From contig DAIDHI010000034.1 in assembly GCA_027452025.1 (NCBI GenBank), positions 1 to 39,742 of the forward strand: a stretch of 39,742 nt of DNA, given 5' to 3'. A program made the translations under genes and the position numbers. A model generated the notes under the pieces. That model searched no databases and was not told the DNA's origin. It saw nothing but the letters and a program-made list of their open reading frames with translations. This document shows positions 30,537 through 38,447 of this stretch, piece after piece. The stretch is from Elusimicrobiota bacterium. GTDB lineage: Bacteria > Elusimicrobiota > Elusimicrobia > UBA1565 > UBA9628. Position 1 is the first letter of the stretch. Every line of letters starts with the position of its first letter.

Positions 30537-33224
30537 ATGACCGATCCCGCAGCCGTGTCCCAGCCGCGTCCGGCGGACCAGACGCTTCCCGGCGTCCGTC
30601 TGCCCGTCGCCCGTTTTCGCCTCGACAACGGCCTGACCGTCGTCGTGCAAAGCGACCGCTCCAGCCCCGTCGTGGCCGTCTCGGTGACCTATCGCGTCGG
30701 CTCCTCCGACGAAAAGCCGGGCCGCTCGGGTTTCGCGCACCTTTTCGAGCACCTGATGTTCCAGGGCACCAGGAGCCTGAAGCCCCAGGAATATCCGCGG
30801 CTCATCGAAAGCAACGGCGGCGAGGACAACGCCTTCACCGTCCGCAGCCGCACCACGTATTACGAGACCGTGCCCCGCAACGCCCTGGAGCTCGCCCTTT
30901 GGGCCGAGTCCGAGCGCATGCATACCCTCCAGGTCGACGCACGGGCCCTGGCCAACGAGAAGAACGTGGTCCTCGAGGAGATGCGCAAGAACTATCTCAA
31001 CACCCCTTACGCCAAGGCCATGCAAGCGGACCTGGCGGAGGCCGTCTTCTCGCGCTGGGAAAACCGGCACACGACGATCGGCGAGGCCGCCGACGTGCAG
31101 GGCGCCGCTCTCGACGACGTGCGCTCGTTCTATAAGGCTCATTACGCGCCGAACAACGCCGTGCTGACGATGGCCGGCGACGTCGCGCCGGAAGAGGGCC
31201 TGGCTCTGGCCCGCAAGTATTTCGCGCAGATCCCCGCTTCGCCCGTGCCGGCGCCCGGCGACCTCTCCGAGCCTCCGCTCCAAGGCGAGGTCCGCCGCGT
31301 CGTCGAAGACTCCCTCGCGCGCAACGAGCGGGTCGTCGTCGCTTGGCGCTCGCCGCAGCGCGGCGGCAAGGACTACTGGGCGCTCGAGCTCCTGCGCCGC
31401 GTCATCGACTCCGACGAGTCGAGCCCGCTCTACCAGAAGCTCGTCAAGCAGGACGCTTTGGCCGTCGCGACGGGCGCGCGCTTTCCCTGGTTTCAGTCCC
31501 ACGTCGACATGCGCGGGCCGGATGTCTTCGGCGTCGTGGCCTTGCCGCGGCCGCAGGCCGGGCTGGACGCCCTCCTCGCCTCGCTCGACTCCGTGGTCGC
31601 CTCCCTGTCGCGGGAGGGCCCCGCCGAGGCCGACCTCGCGCGCGCCAAGGCGCAGCTGCGCCTGTCCTGGCTGCGGGAGCTCGAGCAGCTGACCGACCGC
31701 GCCAATTTCCTCGGCAGCTACGCCGCCTTCGTAGGCGACCCGGCCGGGCTTTTCGAGGACCTGGACGCCGCGACGCGGCTTTCGGCCGAGGACCTGCGCC
31801 AGGCGGCCGAGCGCTGGCTGCGAGGCGCCGGCCGAGCCGTGCTGCACATCGTGCCGGGGACGCCGCAGGCGCCCTCGCCCAGAAGCGAGATTCCCGTCCC
31901 CGCGCAGGAGCCGCGCCAGCCGGGGCAGGCGCCGCCGCCCGTCCTTCCCGCCCCCGTCGCGGCGCTCTCGCCCGTGCGCCGCTTCGCGCTGGACAACGGC
32001 CTCTCCGTCGCCTTGATCGAGGACGGGCGTCTACCCCTCATCGAGGCGCGCCTGAGCCTGCCCGGCGGCGACGTCGGCGAGGAGCCGCAGGAGAGGGCAT
32101 TGGCCACGGCCGCCGCGGGCCTGCTCCTCGCCGGCACCGCGCGCCAAGACGCCGCCAGCGTCGCGCGATCGCTCGAGGGCCTCGGCTACTCGTTGGGCGT
32201 CGAGTCCCGGCTGGAGCGCATCGTCCTGGAGGGAGCGGGCTTGATCGAGAACGCCCCCGCCTTTTTCGCGCAGCTCGCCGAGATCCTGACGGAGGCCTCG
32301 TATCCCGCGGGCGAAGTGGAGCTTTGGCGCGACCAGACCAAACAGGGTCTCAAGGACATCCGGCAGAAGCCCGGCTACATGATCCAGGAAAAAGTCCATG
32401 CCGAGCTCTTCGCCGGCCACCCCTACGAGAACCGCGGCTTGAGCGACGAGGAAGTCGACGCCGTCACCTCGCAGCGCCTCAACGCCTTCCACGCCGCGGC
32501 CTTCAGGCCTTCGGGAGCCACGCTGGTGCTGGCCGGCCCCCTCGGCGTCGACGAGACGAAAGCCATGCTCGAGCGCGCGCTCGGAGGCTGGCGGGGAGAG
32601 CTGCCTCGCAAGCCCCTGCCGCCCTTGCCGGCGGCCCGGCCGGGACGCGTCGATTTCCTCGACCGCCCCGGCTCGCAGCAGGTCAACCTCACCATCGCCC
32701 AGTGGGTGCCGCTGACGGTGCACGACGACGATTTTTTGATCTTCCAGATCGCCACCCACATCCTGGGCGGCTCCGCCACGGCGCGGCTGTTTACCAAGCT
32801 GCGCGAGGAAAAGGGCTACACCTACGGGTCGTATGCCGGAGCGGGAGCGCGGGAGCTCGGCGCGCTCTGGTCGGCGACGGCCGAGACGCGGCCCGAGGTG
32901 GCGCAGCTCGCGCTCGACGCCATGCGCGCGGAGATCGCCCGCCTGCGCGAGCAGCCCATCGACCCCGCGGAGCTGGCCAACGCCAAGCGCTTCCTCGCCG
33001 GGCAGTTCCTGATGCAGCTCGCGTCCATGGACCGCGTGGCGGGCTTTGTCGACCGCCGCCTCTTCGAAGGCCGCGATCCCGCCCGCGTCGCCGCGCAGTT
33101 CGTCAAGCGCCTCGATGCCCTCACGCCGGAACAGGTGCGGCAGGCCGCGCGGGCCTACTTGGCTCCCGACCGGATGCTGGTCGTCGCCGTCGGCGACGCC
33201 AAGACACTGGCGCCGCTGCGCTGA
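30537..33224 (+). CDS. M16 (pitrilysin-type) double-domain zinc metalloprotease
   Basis: 895 residues formed by two M16 units. The N-terminal unit has the inverted zinc motif H68-L-F-E71-H72, with the downstream acidic ligand in KNVVLEEMRKN. The C-terminal unit lacks HxxEH but keeps the substrate-binding EEKGYTYGSY motif, as in PqqL-like and fused mitochondrial-processing-peptidase-like proteins. A proline-rich linker separates the halves near residues 440-470. No signal peptide is seen from ATG 30537, so it is either cytoplasmic or starts at an unseen upstream codon. A GC-rich inverted segment (about 30511-30535) precedes the ATG. Its stop is one base from that of the convergent Sm-like gene. 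Confidence 0.9.
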   Translation: MTDPAAVSQPRPADQTLPGVRLPVARFRLDNGLTVVVQSDRSSPVVAVSVTYRVGSSDEKPGRSGFAHLFEHLMFQGTRSLKPQEYPRLIESNGGEDNAFTVRSRTTYYETVPRNALELALWAESERMHTLQVDARALANEKNVVLEEMRKNYLNTPYAKAMQADLAEAVFSRWENRHTTIGEAADVQGAALDDVRSFYKAHYAPNNAVLTMAGDVAPEEGLALARKYFAQIPASPVPAPGDLSEPPLQGEVRRVVEDSLARNERVVVAWRSPQRGGKDYWALELLRRVIDSDESSPLYQKLVKQDALAVATGARFPWFQSHVDMRGPDVFGVVALPRPQAGLDALLASLDSVVASLSREGPAEADLARAKAQLRLSWLRELEQLTDRANFLGSYAAFVGDPAGLFEDLDAATRLSAEDLRQAAERWLRGAGRAVLHIVPGTPQAPSPRSEIPVPAQEPRQPGQAPPPVLPAPVAALSPVRRFALDNGLSVALIEDGRLPLIEARLSLPGGDVGEEPQERALATAAAGLLLAGTARQDAASVARSLEGLGYSLGVESRLERIVLEGAGLIENAPAFFAQLAEILTEASYPAGEVELWRDQTKQGLKDIRQKPGYMIQEKVHAELFAGHPYENRGLSDEEVDAVTSQRLNAFHAAAFRPSGATLVLAGPLGVDETKAMLERALGGWRGELPRKPLPPLPAARPGRVDFLDRPGSQQVNLTIAQWVPLTVHDDDFLIFQIATHILGGSATARLFTKLREEKGYTYGSYAGAGARELGALWSATAETRPEVAQLALDAMRAEIARLREQPIDPAELANAKRFLAGQFLMQLASMDRVAGFVDRRLFEGRDPARVAAQFVKRLDALTPEQVRQAARAYLAPDRMLVVAVGDAKTLAPLR

Positions 33225-33225
33225 T

Positions 33226-33516
33226 CTAGGCCGCTTTCTTTTCGGCGGCGTTGCGCTTGAGGTGGTCCTCGTAGGACTTGCCGGCCGCGCAATCCTCGCC
33301 GGTCAAGGCCACGGAGGCGATCTCGGCGATCTTGAGCCGCCGCGTCTGCCCGCTGCCTTTGAGCACGAGTTCCACGAAATTGTCCTCCGGCAGCCGCGGA
33401 TCGGCGAACTGACGGTTGAAGAGATAGCCTTCGATCGACGTCCCGTCCTTGAGCGTCGCCGTCACGTGGCCGCGGAAATCGAAAGCGGCCTCGATCTGTT
33501 TTTCCAACTCGTTCAT
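33226..33516 (-). CDS. Small Sm-like-fold protein, uncharacterised
   Basis: 96 residues. The sequence AAFDFRGHVTATLKDGTSIE followed by GYLFNRQ looks like the first strands of an Sm/LSm-type barrel (G.V...LKDG...EG...N). It continues with a strand-rich LKIAEIASVALTGEDCAAGK segment and a charged tail. The family is not one I can name with confidence. ATG 33516 overlaps the stop of the upstream membrane protein gene (ATGA), so the two are co-translated. No RNA-binding residues can be verified by eye. Confidence 0.65.
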   Translation of the reverse strand: MNELEKQIEAAFDFRGHVTATLKDGTSIEGYLFNRQFADPRLPEDNFVELVLKGSGQTRRLKIAEIASVALTGEDCAAGKSYEDHLKRNAAEKKAA

Positions 33517-33989
33517 CTCATCCCTCCCGGCTCGAGCATCAAATAGGCCCCGAAGAGCGCGAAGCTTGCGATCAGCGCCCAACTGCTCCAGACCGCCAGC
33601 TTCTCGCCCGCGGCAAGCCCGCGCTCTTTCGCGTCTTGCCCCATCCACGTCCTCGGCTTCGAGCGCCAGAGATCGCCGCGCTTGAGGCCGGCCAGGAAGA
33701 CGGCCAAGACGACGAGGACGCCGCCGTCGAGACGCGGCCGGCCCGTGCCGGGAACCTTCACGGCCCGAGTCCACGCCGAGCCCGCGGCGGCGCAGCCGAC
33801 GACGACGGCCCCCGCGGCGGCGAGCCCGGCGCCGACCAGGCGATAGGCGGCCGTCAGGCCCCGCGGCGCTCCGGCCGAGCGGCCGCCCCAGTCGCCCACC
33901 GACTTCGCCAGCCCGGACGCGTCGCAGGCCAGAGCCGCGCCCATGAGGGCGAGGATCCAGCCTCCGAAGACGATCCAATAGGGCGCCAT
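33513..33989 (-). CDS. Small integral membrane protein, uncharacterised
   Basis: 158 residues with about four hydrophobic helices: residues 4-22, about 48-72, about 88-103 and about 130-150. A charged cytoplasmic loop (KRGDLWRSKPRTWMGQDAKE) precedes the last helix. No family is recognised. A TATAAT box lies 9-14 bases upstream of ATG 33989, with no room for a ribosome binding site, so the transcript may be leaderless. It is coupled to the Sm-like gene. Confidence 0.6.
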   Translation of the reverse strand: MAPYWIVFGGWILALMGAALACDASGLAKSVGDWGGRSAGAPRGLTAAYRLVGAGLAAAGAVVVGCAAAGSAWTRAVKVPGTGRPRLDGGVLVVLAVFLAGLKRGDLWRSKPRTWMGQDAKERGLAAGEKLAVWSSWALIASFALFGAYLMLEPGGMR

Positions 33990-33997
33990 GGCGTGCC

Positions 33998-34003
33998 ATT
34001 ATA
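33998..34003 (-). promoter_or_regulatory. -10 box of the membrane protein / Sm-like operon
   Basis: The minus strand reads TATAAT. The start would fall near 33991, about 2 bases from ATG 33989. The -35 region is poor. Confidence 0.5.
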
Positions 34004-34055
34004 GAAATTCGCCTAGGCCGTTTCGGCGGTCTTCCCGAGCAGAGCCGGCCGCTGA

Positions 34056-34071
34056 CTATCCGCGCGGATAG
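34056..34071. promoter_or_regulatory. Perfect 16-bp palindrome before the GIY-YIG gene
   Basis: CTATCCGCGCGGATAG is fully self-complementary and lies 17 bp before GTG 34089. Candidate operator for a dimeric regulator. Confidence 0.45.
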
Positions 34072-34088
34072 TTGGTAGACTGGAGGCC

Positions 34089-34403
34089 GTGAAGAAGCGC
34101 TACCGGCGCATGATCGACGCGCTGAAGGACCGGGACGCCGCCGCCCAGCCGCCGGAGTGGTCGCTCTATATCGTGCGCTGCTGCGACGACACGCTCTACA
34201 CCGGCATCGCCAAGGACGTCAAGGCGCGGCTTGAGAAGCACAACTCGGGCAAGGGCGCGGCCTACACGCGCGCGCGCCGTCCCGTGCGCCTGCTCTACCG
34301 GGAAAACGGACTGACTCGGTCCGAAGCGCTGGTGCGCGAGGCCGCGATCAAGCGCCTGCCGCGCGCGCGCAAAGAGGCCCTGACGCGCCCGGCATCGGCC
34401 TAG
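34089..34403 (+). CDS. GIY-YIG domain nuclease-like protein
   Basis: 104 residues from GTG 34089, preceded by TGGAGG. A basic 22-residue N-terminal extension leads into the GIY-YIG fold: WSLYIVRCCDDTLYTGIAKD, then RLEKHNSGKGAAYTRARRPV, then YREN. This matches the small YhbQ/UPF0213 type. The first motif reads LYI and the second LYTGI. These proteins are probably DNA-processing nucleases; the exact role is unclear. It ends just before the transposase element. Confidence 0.85.
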   Translation: MKKRYRRMIDALKDRDAAAQPPEWSLYIVRCCDDTLYTGIAKDVKARLEKHNSGKGAAYTRARRPVRLLYRENGLTRSEALVREAAIKRLPRARKEALTRPASA

Positions 34404-34404
34404 G

Positions 34405-34434
34405 TGGGCCTAGGTGTCATGGGCCTAGGTGTCA
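34405..34434. repeat. 15-bp tandem direct repeat at the left edge of the transposase element
   Basis: TGGGCCTAGGTGTCA occurs twice back to back (34405-34419 and 34420-34434). A further CGGCCTAGGTG lies just before it, at 34397. The second copy runs into the element's terminal inverted repeat. Confidence 0.85.
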
Positions 34435-34455
34435 GACTTTCACTTTTCACTTATC
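34428..34455 (+). repeat. Left terminal inverted repeat of the RAYT element
   Basis: 28 bp beginning GGTGTCAGACTTTC and ending CACTTATC. It is an exact inverted copy of 35287-35314 and includes the stop codon of the transposase. Confidence 0.9.
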
Positions 34456-35246
34456 CTCGCGATCTCTTTAGACACAATCGACGGAGAACGTCCCAGATAA
34501 CGCGCAATTTCGCTCGGGCGGAATCCGGAGGATAAGGCTCGGCGGATCAGCTCTCGACGAACGCCGCTGATTCGCCTCGTTCGCGCGCCGCTCGCAACGA
34601 CAGCCTCGTCAAGCCCCGCAGCGGCGCAGACGCCGGCCGCGAGGTCCTCCAAAGAAGCGACAGGCGGCGGAGCAGCTTCCCCGGCGTCGTGGTTTGCCGC
34701 CAAATCCCAGGTCGCATTGCCAGCGAGAAAGTCGAGATAGGCCGCTTGGGACTGGCCGAAATACGACATCACGAGGCCCCTGTCGACGAGTCCGCCGGTG
34801 CAACGCGACCGAATGTATTCAGCGTGGCTTGACCATTGCCACAGATTCGCGCTCGAGACAATCCCGGCGCGGACGGGGTTGAGATGAATATACCGGACCA
34901 ACTCCAACAGGTAATGGTCCTGATGACACAGGAAACCTTTGAATCGGCTTTGGAATACGTGTCCGGACTTCCCCGTTCTGGCGTTCAGGTAGGCGGCATA
35001 GCGGGTCAACAACTGCTGCATGATAACGGACAAGGGAGTCCCGCCGACACGAACGAGAAAATGAAAATGGTTCGTCATGAGGCAATACGCCAGCACCTCG
35101 AAACGGGCCGTTGCCTTGAGCTCGACCAAGAGCGCTAAAAAACGCTCGAAGTCCCGCGATTCGAGGAAGATGTTCTGCCCCCCGTTGCCGCGAGAAAGGG
35201 CATGAAAGATAAGTCCGGGAGCGTGGATCCGTGGTGGGCGAGGCAT
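34440..35246 (-). CDS. REP-associated tyrosine (Y1/HUH) transposase
   Basis: 268 residues from ATG 35246 (MPRPPRIHAPGLIFHALSRG). The HUH metal motif is His60-Phe-His62 in LMTNHFHFLVR, and the catalytic Tyr is probably Tyr119 in VRYIHLNPVRAG. GHVFQSRFKG is typical of the TnpA_REP family. A C-terminal extension of about 90 residues ends in a helix-turn-helix-like GFRPSEIARYLGRSPSIVSK segment. It nicks and joins single-stranded DNA at palindromic ends. A longer open frame upstream of 35246 runs through the penicillin-binding protein gene and is spurious. The gene appears intact. Confidence 0.9.
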   Translation of the reverse strand: MPRPPRIHAPGLIFHALSRGNGGQNIFLESRDFERFLALLVELKATARFEVLAYCLMTNHFHFLVRVGGTPLSVIMQQLLTRYAAYLNARTGKSGHVFQSRFKGFLCHQDHYLLELVRYIHLNPVRAGIVSSANLWQWSSHAEYIRSRCTGGLVDRGLVMSYFGQSQAAYLDFLAGNATWDLAANHDAGEAAPPPVASLEDLAAGVCAAAGLDEAVVASGARTRRISGVRRELIRRALSSGFRPSEIARYLGRSPSIVSKEIARISEK

Positions 35247-35286
35247 ACATTGATATACGATTGAGGTAGGCAAAAAGTTCCCGAAC

Positions 35287-35314
35287 GATAAGTGAAAAGT
35301 GAAAGTCTGACACC
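35287..35314 (-). repeat. Right terminal inverted repeat of the RAYT element
   Basis: 28 bp, the exact reverse complement of 34428-34455. It contains GTG 35292, the first in-frame start of the penicillin-binding protein gene. Confidence 0.9.
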
Positions 35315-37553
35315 GAAAAGGGGCCAGGTCTCTTTCGCGTTGGTCGCCCTGGTCGCCTTCCTGGCCGGCGTCGTCGGCCTCGTGGGCTTCGCCGAGCATC
35401 GGCTCTCGCAACTGGTGGTGGGAGGGCTCGGCGAGAGCTTCTCGACGCGCGTCTACAGCGCGCCCTACGCGATAGGGCCCGGGCACGAGCCGCCGCCGCG
35501 CGAGCTGCTCGAGCGCCTGGCGCGGCTCAACTACGTTCAAGTTTCCTCCGCGCCGGCCCAGCCCGGGCAATACGCCTATCAGCCGCCGGCGGTGGCCGTC
35601 TATCTGCGCGGCTTCCAAACGCCCGCCGCCGTCGAGACGCCGGGGCTCTACACGCTGACTTACAACGGCTCTTCCTGGGATATCCGCTCCTCGTCCGGGC
35701 CCGTCGCGCAAGCCTCTCTCGAGCCTGAAATCGTGGCCGAGCTCTCCGGTCCCAACAGGATCCTGCGCGAGCCGGCGACCTCCGCCGAGATACCCGACAT
35801 GCTCAAGAAGGCCGTCGTCGCCACGGAAGACAAGCGCTTCTACCACCATTGGGGCATCGATTGGCACGCCGTGGCGCGCGCCTTTTGGGCGGACGTGACC
35901 GGGAAGGGCGTTTTGCAGGGCGGCAGCACGATCACCCAGCAGCTGGCCAAGAATCTGTTCCTCAGCCCCAGGCGCAACCTGCGCCGCAAGGCCGTCGAGG
36001 CCGCGCTCGCGTTCTACCTGGAGCTGCGCTACGGCAAGGACCGCATCCTCACGCTCTACCTCAACCACATCTACCTCGGCCAGGATGGCAGCTACAGCGT
36101 GGCCGGCGTGCGGTCGGCGGCGAAATTCTACTTCGGCCGCGACCTCAAGGACCTCGACCTAGCGCAATGCGCGATGATCGCCGGCACCGTCCGCTCGCCG
36201 CGCCGCTACAATCCGTTCCTCGATCCCGACGCCGCCAAGCAGCGCCGGGATTTCGTCTTGCACCGGATGCTGGAGGAAGGCTACATCACCGAGGCCCAGC
36301 GCGCGGCCGCGGCCGCCGAGCCGCTGGCCGTCAAGGCGCGAAAGCCGCGGGCGCCGGAAGGAGGCCGCGACGACGCCTACTACGTGGCGGAGGTCGTGCG
36401 CGAGCTCTCCGACCGCTACAGCGAGGACGTGCTCTACACGCACGGCTTGCTCATCTACACGGCGATGGACCCGCTCCTTCAGCGCGCCGCCCAGCGCGCC
36501 GTCTTGCGCGCCCGGCCGCAAGGCGCTCTCGTCGCGCTCGACCCTCGCACCGGCCTGGTGCTGGCGCTTGCGGGCGGCCGCGACTTCGAGCAAAGCCAAT
36601 TCAACCGCGCCACGCAGGCCCAGCGTCAGCCGGGCAGCGCGTTCAAGCCCTTCGTCTACGGCGCCGCCCTGGAGTCCGGCACGGCGACGGCGGCGACCGT
36701 CCTGTCCGACGTGCCTCGCAGCTATCCCCGCCAAGCCGACCAGACCTGGGATCCGCGCAATTACGACGGCATCTATTTCGGCACCGTGACGGTGCGCGAC
36801 GCGCTCGCGCATTCCCTCAACGCCGCCACCATCGACCTGGCTCATCGCACGACCATGGCGCGGATCGTCTCGTTCGCGCGCAAACTGGGCGTCGAAAGCC
36901 CGATCGCGCCGGATTTGGGCTCGGCGCTGGGAGCCTCCGAGGTCAACCTGCTCGAGCTGACGTCGGCCTACGCCGCCTTCGACAACGGGGGCTTCGCGGT
37001 CAAGCCCCTGCTCGTGCTCGGCGTGATGGACGCGGAGGGGGGCGTGCTCGAGGTCGACGGCCCCCGGCGCTCGCCGCAGATCTCCCCGCAGCTTTCCTAC
37101 CTGATGACCACGCTCCTCCGGGGCGTGGTCAAGTCCGGCACGGCGAGGTCGCTGCCGGCCCTGGGCTGGACGCGGCCGGCGGCCGGAAAGACGGGCACGA
37201 CCAACGACGGCCGCGACGCCTGGTTTGTCGGCTATACGCCGCAGCTGCTGGCCGGAGCGTGGGTCGGCGACGACCAGCATCGCCCGATCCGCGCCACCGG
37301 CGCCAAGGACGCCCTGCCGGTGTGGGCCGCGTTCATGGAGACGGCGTCCGCCGACAGCCCCGACGACGACTTCCAGGACCCCGGAGGGCTCGTCCGCGAG
37401 ACGATCGACCCGGCCTCGGGCCTGCGCGCGCTTTCGGGCTGCCCGCAGCGCCGCGAGGAGCTGTTCCTGCCCGGGACGGCGCCGACCGCCTACTGCCCGC
37501 TGCATCCCGGCGGCATCCGGGGCTTCTTCAAGCGGCTGTTCGGGAAATCTTGA
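35292..37553 (+). CDS. mrcB: Class A penicillin-binding protein (PBP1B-like)
   Basis: About 753 residues. One membrane helix (VSFALVALVAFLAGVVGLVG) is followed by a UB2H-like domain (TRVYSAPY to VAVYLRGF). The GT51 glycosyltransferase has ATEDKRFYHHWGIDW and GGSTITQQLAKNLFLS, and the transpeptidase has SxxK at Ser449 (GSAFKPF), SxN (HSLNAAT) and KTG (AGKTGTTNDGRD). It polymerises and cross-links peptidoglycan. The cytoplasmic tail normally preceding the helix is missing. The only upstream in-frame start, GTG 35292, lies within the RAYT terminal repeat; TTG 35340 is the next option. The insertion therefore probably replaced the original start and promoter region. The gene symbol is by similarity only. 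Confidence 0.9.
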   Translation: MKSESLTPKRGQVSFALVALVAFLAGVVGLVGFAEHRLSQLVVGGLGESFSTRVYSAPYAIGPGHEPPPRELLERLARLNYVQVSSAPAQPGQYAYQPPAVAVYLRGFQTPAAVETPGLYTLTYNGSSWDIRSSSGPVAQASLEPEIVAELSGPNRILREPATSAEIPDMLKKAVVATEDKRFYHHWGIDWHAVARAFWADVTGKGVLQGGSTITQQLAKNLFLSPRRNLRRKAVEAALAFYLELRYGKDRILTLYLNHIYLGQDGSYSVAGVRSAAKFYFGRDLKDLDLAQCAMIAGTVRSPRRYNPFLDPDAAKQRRDFVLHRMLEEGYITEAQRAAAAAEPLAVKARKPRAPEGGRDDAYYVAEVVRELSDRYSEDVLYTHGLLIYTAMDPLLQRAAQRAVLRARPQGALVALDPRTGLVLALAGGRDFEQSQFNRATQAQRQPGSAFKPFVYGAALESGTATAATVLSDVPRSYPRQADQTWDPRNYDGIYFGTVTVRDALAHSLNAATIDLAHRTTMARIVSFARKLGVESPIAPDLGSALGASEVNLLELTSAYAAFDNGGFAVKPLLVLGVMDAEGGVLEVDGPRRSPQISPQLSYLMTTLLRGVVKSGTARSLPALGWTRPAAGKTGTTNDGRDAWFVGYTPQLLAGAWVGDDQHRPIRATGAKDALPVWAAFMETASADSPDDDFQDPGGLVRETIDPASGLRALSGCPQRREELFLPGTAPTAYCPLHPGGIRGFFKRLFGKS

Positions 37554-37604
37554 CCGCCCCGGGCGCATTTGCGAAAATACGCGTTCTCTCGTCGAGGAAA
37601 CGCG

Positions 37605-38447
37605 ATGCCCGGCCACTTCATCGGAAGCCCGCAGCACAAGGAGCTTCTCTGCCGCTTCTTCATCGACAGCCACGCGCCCTTCGAACCCGCCGCTCTGGAA
37701 TGGCCCGAGCTCGACGAAGCGGCGCGCGCCAAGCTCGCCAGCCTGCCGATCTGGAAGGAGGCCGTTCGCACGGAGGCCGAGACGGCCCTGGCCGTCGCCG
37801 CGATGGGGCAAGCCGAGAGCGACCCGCTGCTGGCCGAGGCCATCAGCCTCCAGGGCTACGAGGAAAGCCGGCACGCGCAAATCCTCAAGCTGCTGACCTC
37901 GCGCTACGGCATCTCCGTGCCGGACTTCGATGCGGCCAAGCCGCGGCAGCCTGATTGGGCCTTCATGCGCATCGGCTACGGCGAGTGCTTCGACTCCTTC
38001 TTCGCTTTCGGGCTCTTCGCGCTGGCCGGCCGGTCCGGCTTCTTTCCGCCCGCCCTCGTCGACCTCTTCGAGCCGATCATGCAGGAGGAGGGCCGGCACA
38101 TCCTCTTTCACGTCAACTGGGTGGCCTATCGCCAAGCCCGGCTGCCCTACGCCGGGCGCCCCGGCTACGTTTTTCGCCGCGCCTTGGCCATGTGGCTGCA
38201 GGCCGTCAGCCGGCTCAAGACCGCCCTCAAGGTCAAGACGGCCTCGGCCCAGGACAATTTCACCATGAACGCGCACGGCTCGCTGGCCGATATCACGCCG
38301 CGCGAGTTCGTCGAGCTGTGCCTGCGCGAAAACGAGCGGCGCCTGGCGCCCTACGACCCCCGGCTGCTGCGCCCGGCGTTCGTTCCCGCCGTGGCCCGCG
38401 CCGTACTGGCCGCGATGCCCCGCAGCCCCGCGGCCGCCCGCGCTTGA
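37605..38447 (+). CDS. Ferritin-like (possible di-iron) protein
   Basis: 280 residues, mainly helical. YEESRHAQIL and MQEEGRHILFHVNWVAYRQ are spaced E-x2-H motifs of a ferritin-like four-helix di-iron site, with additional candidate Glu ligands in RTEAETALAVAAMGQAE and RIGYGECFDSFF. ATG 37605 (MPGHFIGSPQHKELLCRFFI) is preceded by GAGGAAA; an upstream start at 37569 is less likely. The oxidation substrate is unknown. It lies between peptidoglycan and lipid A genes and is coupled (TTGA) to the acyltransferase gene, so a role in lipid or envelope modification is possible. Confidence 0.72.
   Translation: MPGHFIGSPQHKELLCRFFIDSHAPFEPAALEWPELDEAARAKLASLPIWKEAVRTEAETALAVAAMGQAESDPLLAEAISLQGYEESRHAQILKLLTSRYGISVPDFDAAKPRQPDWAFMRIGYGECFDSFFAFGLFALAGRSGFFPPALVDLFEPIMQEEGRHILFHVNWVAYRQARLPYAGRPGYVFRRALAMWLQAVSRLKTALKVKTASAQDNFTMNAHGSLADITPREFVELCLRENERRLAPYDPRLLRPAFVPAVARAVLAAMPRSPAAARA

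Larger units (their letters stand above)
34428..35314. mobile_element. RAYT-type transposase element with terminal inverted repeats
   Basis: An 887-bp unit bounded by perfect 28-bp inverted repeats and containing one Y1/REP-associated tyrosine transposase gene on the minus strand. Its base composition is visibly less GC-rich than the flanks, and the 30 bp upstream of the transposase start are AT-rich. No target-site duplication was recognised. Confidence 0.8.

Noticed and set aside
34440..36068. Extended transposase frame reaching into the penicillin-binding protein gene
   Set aside because: The sequence upstream of MPRPPRIHAP is antisense to the PBP gene and unlike any RAYT; the intact gene starts at 35246.
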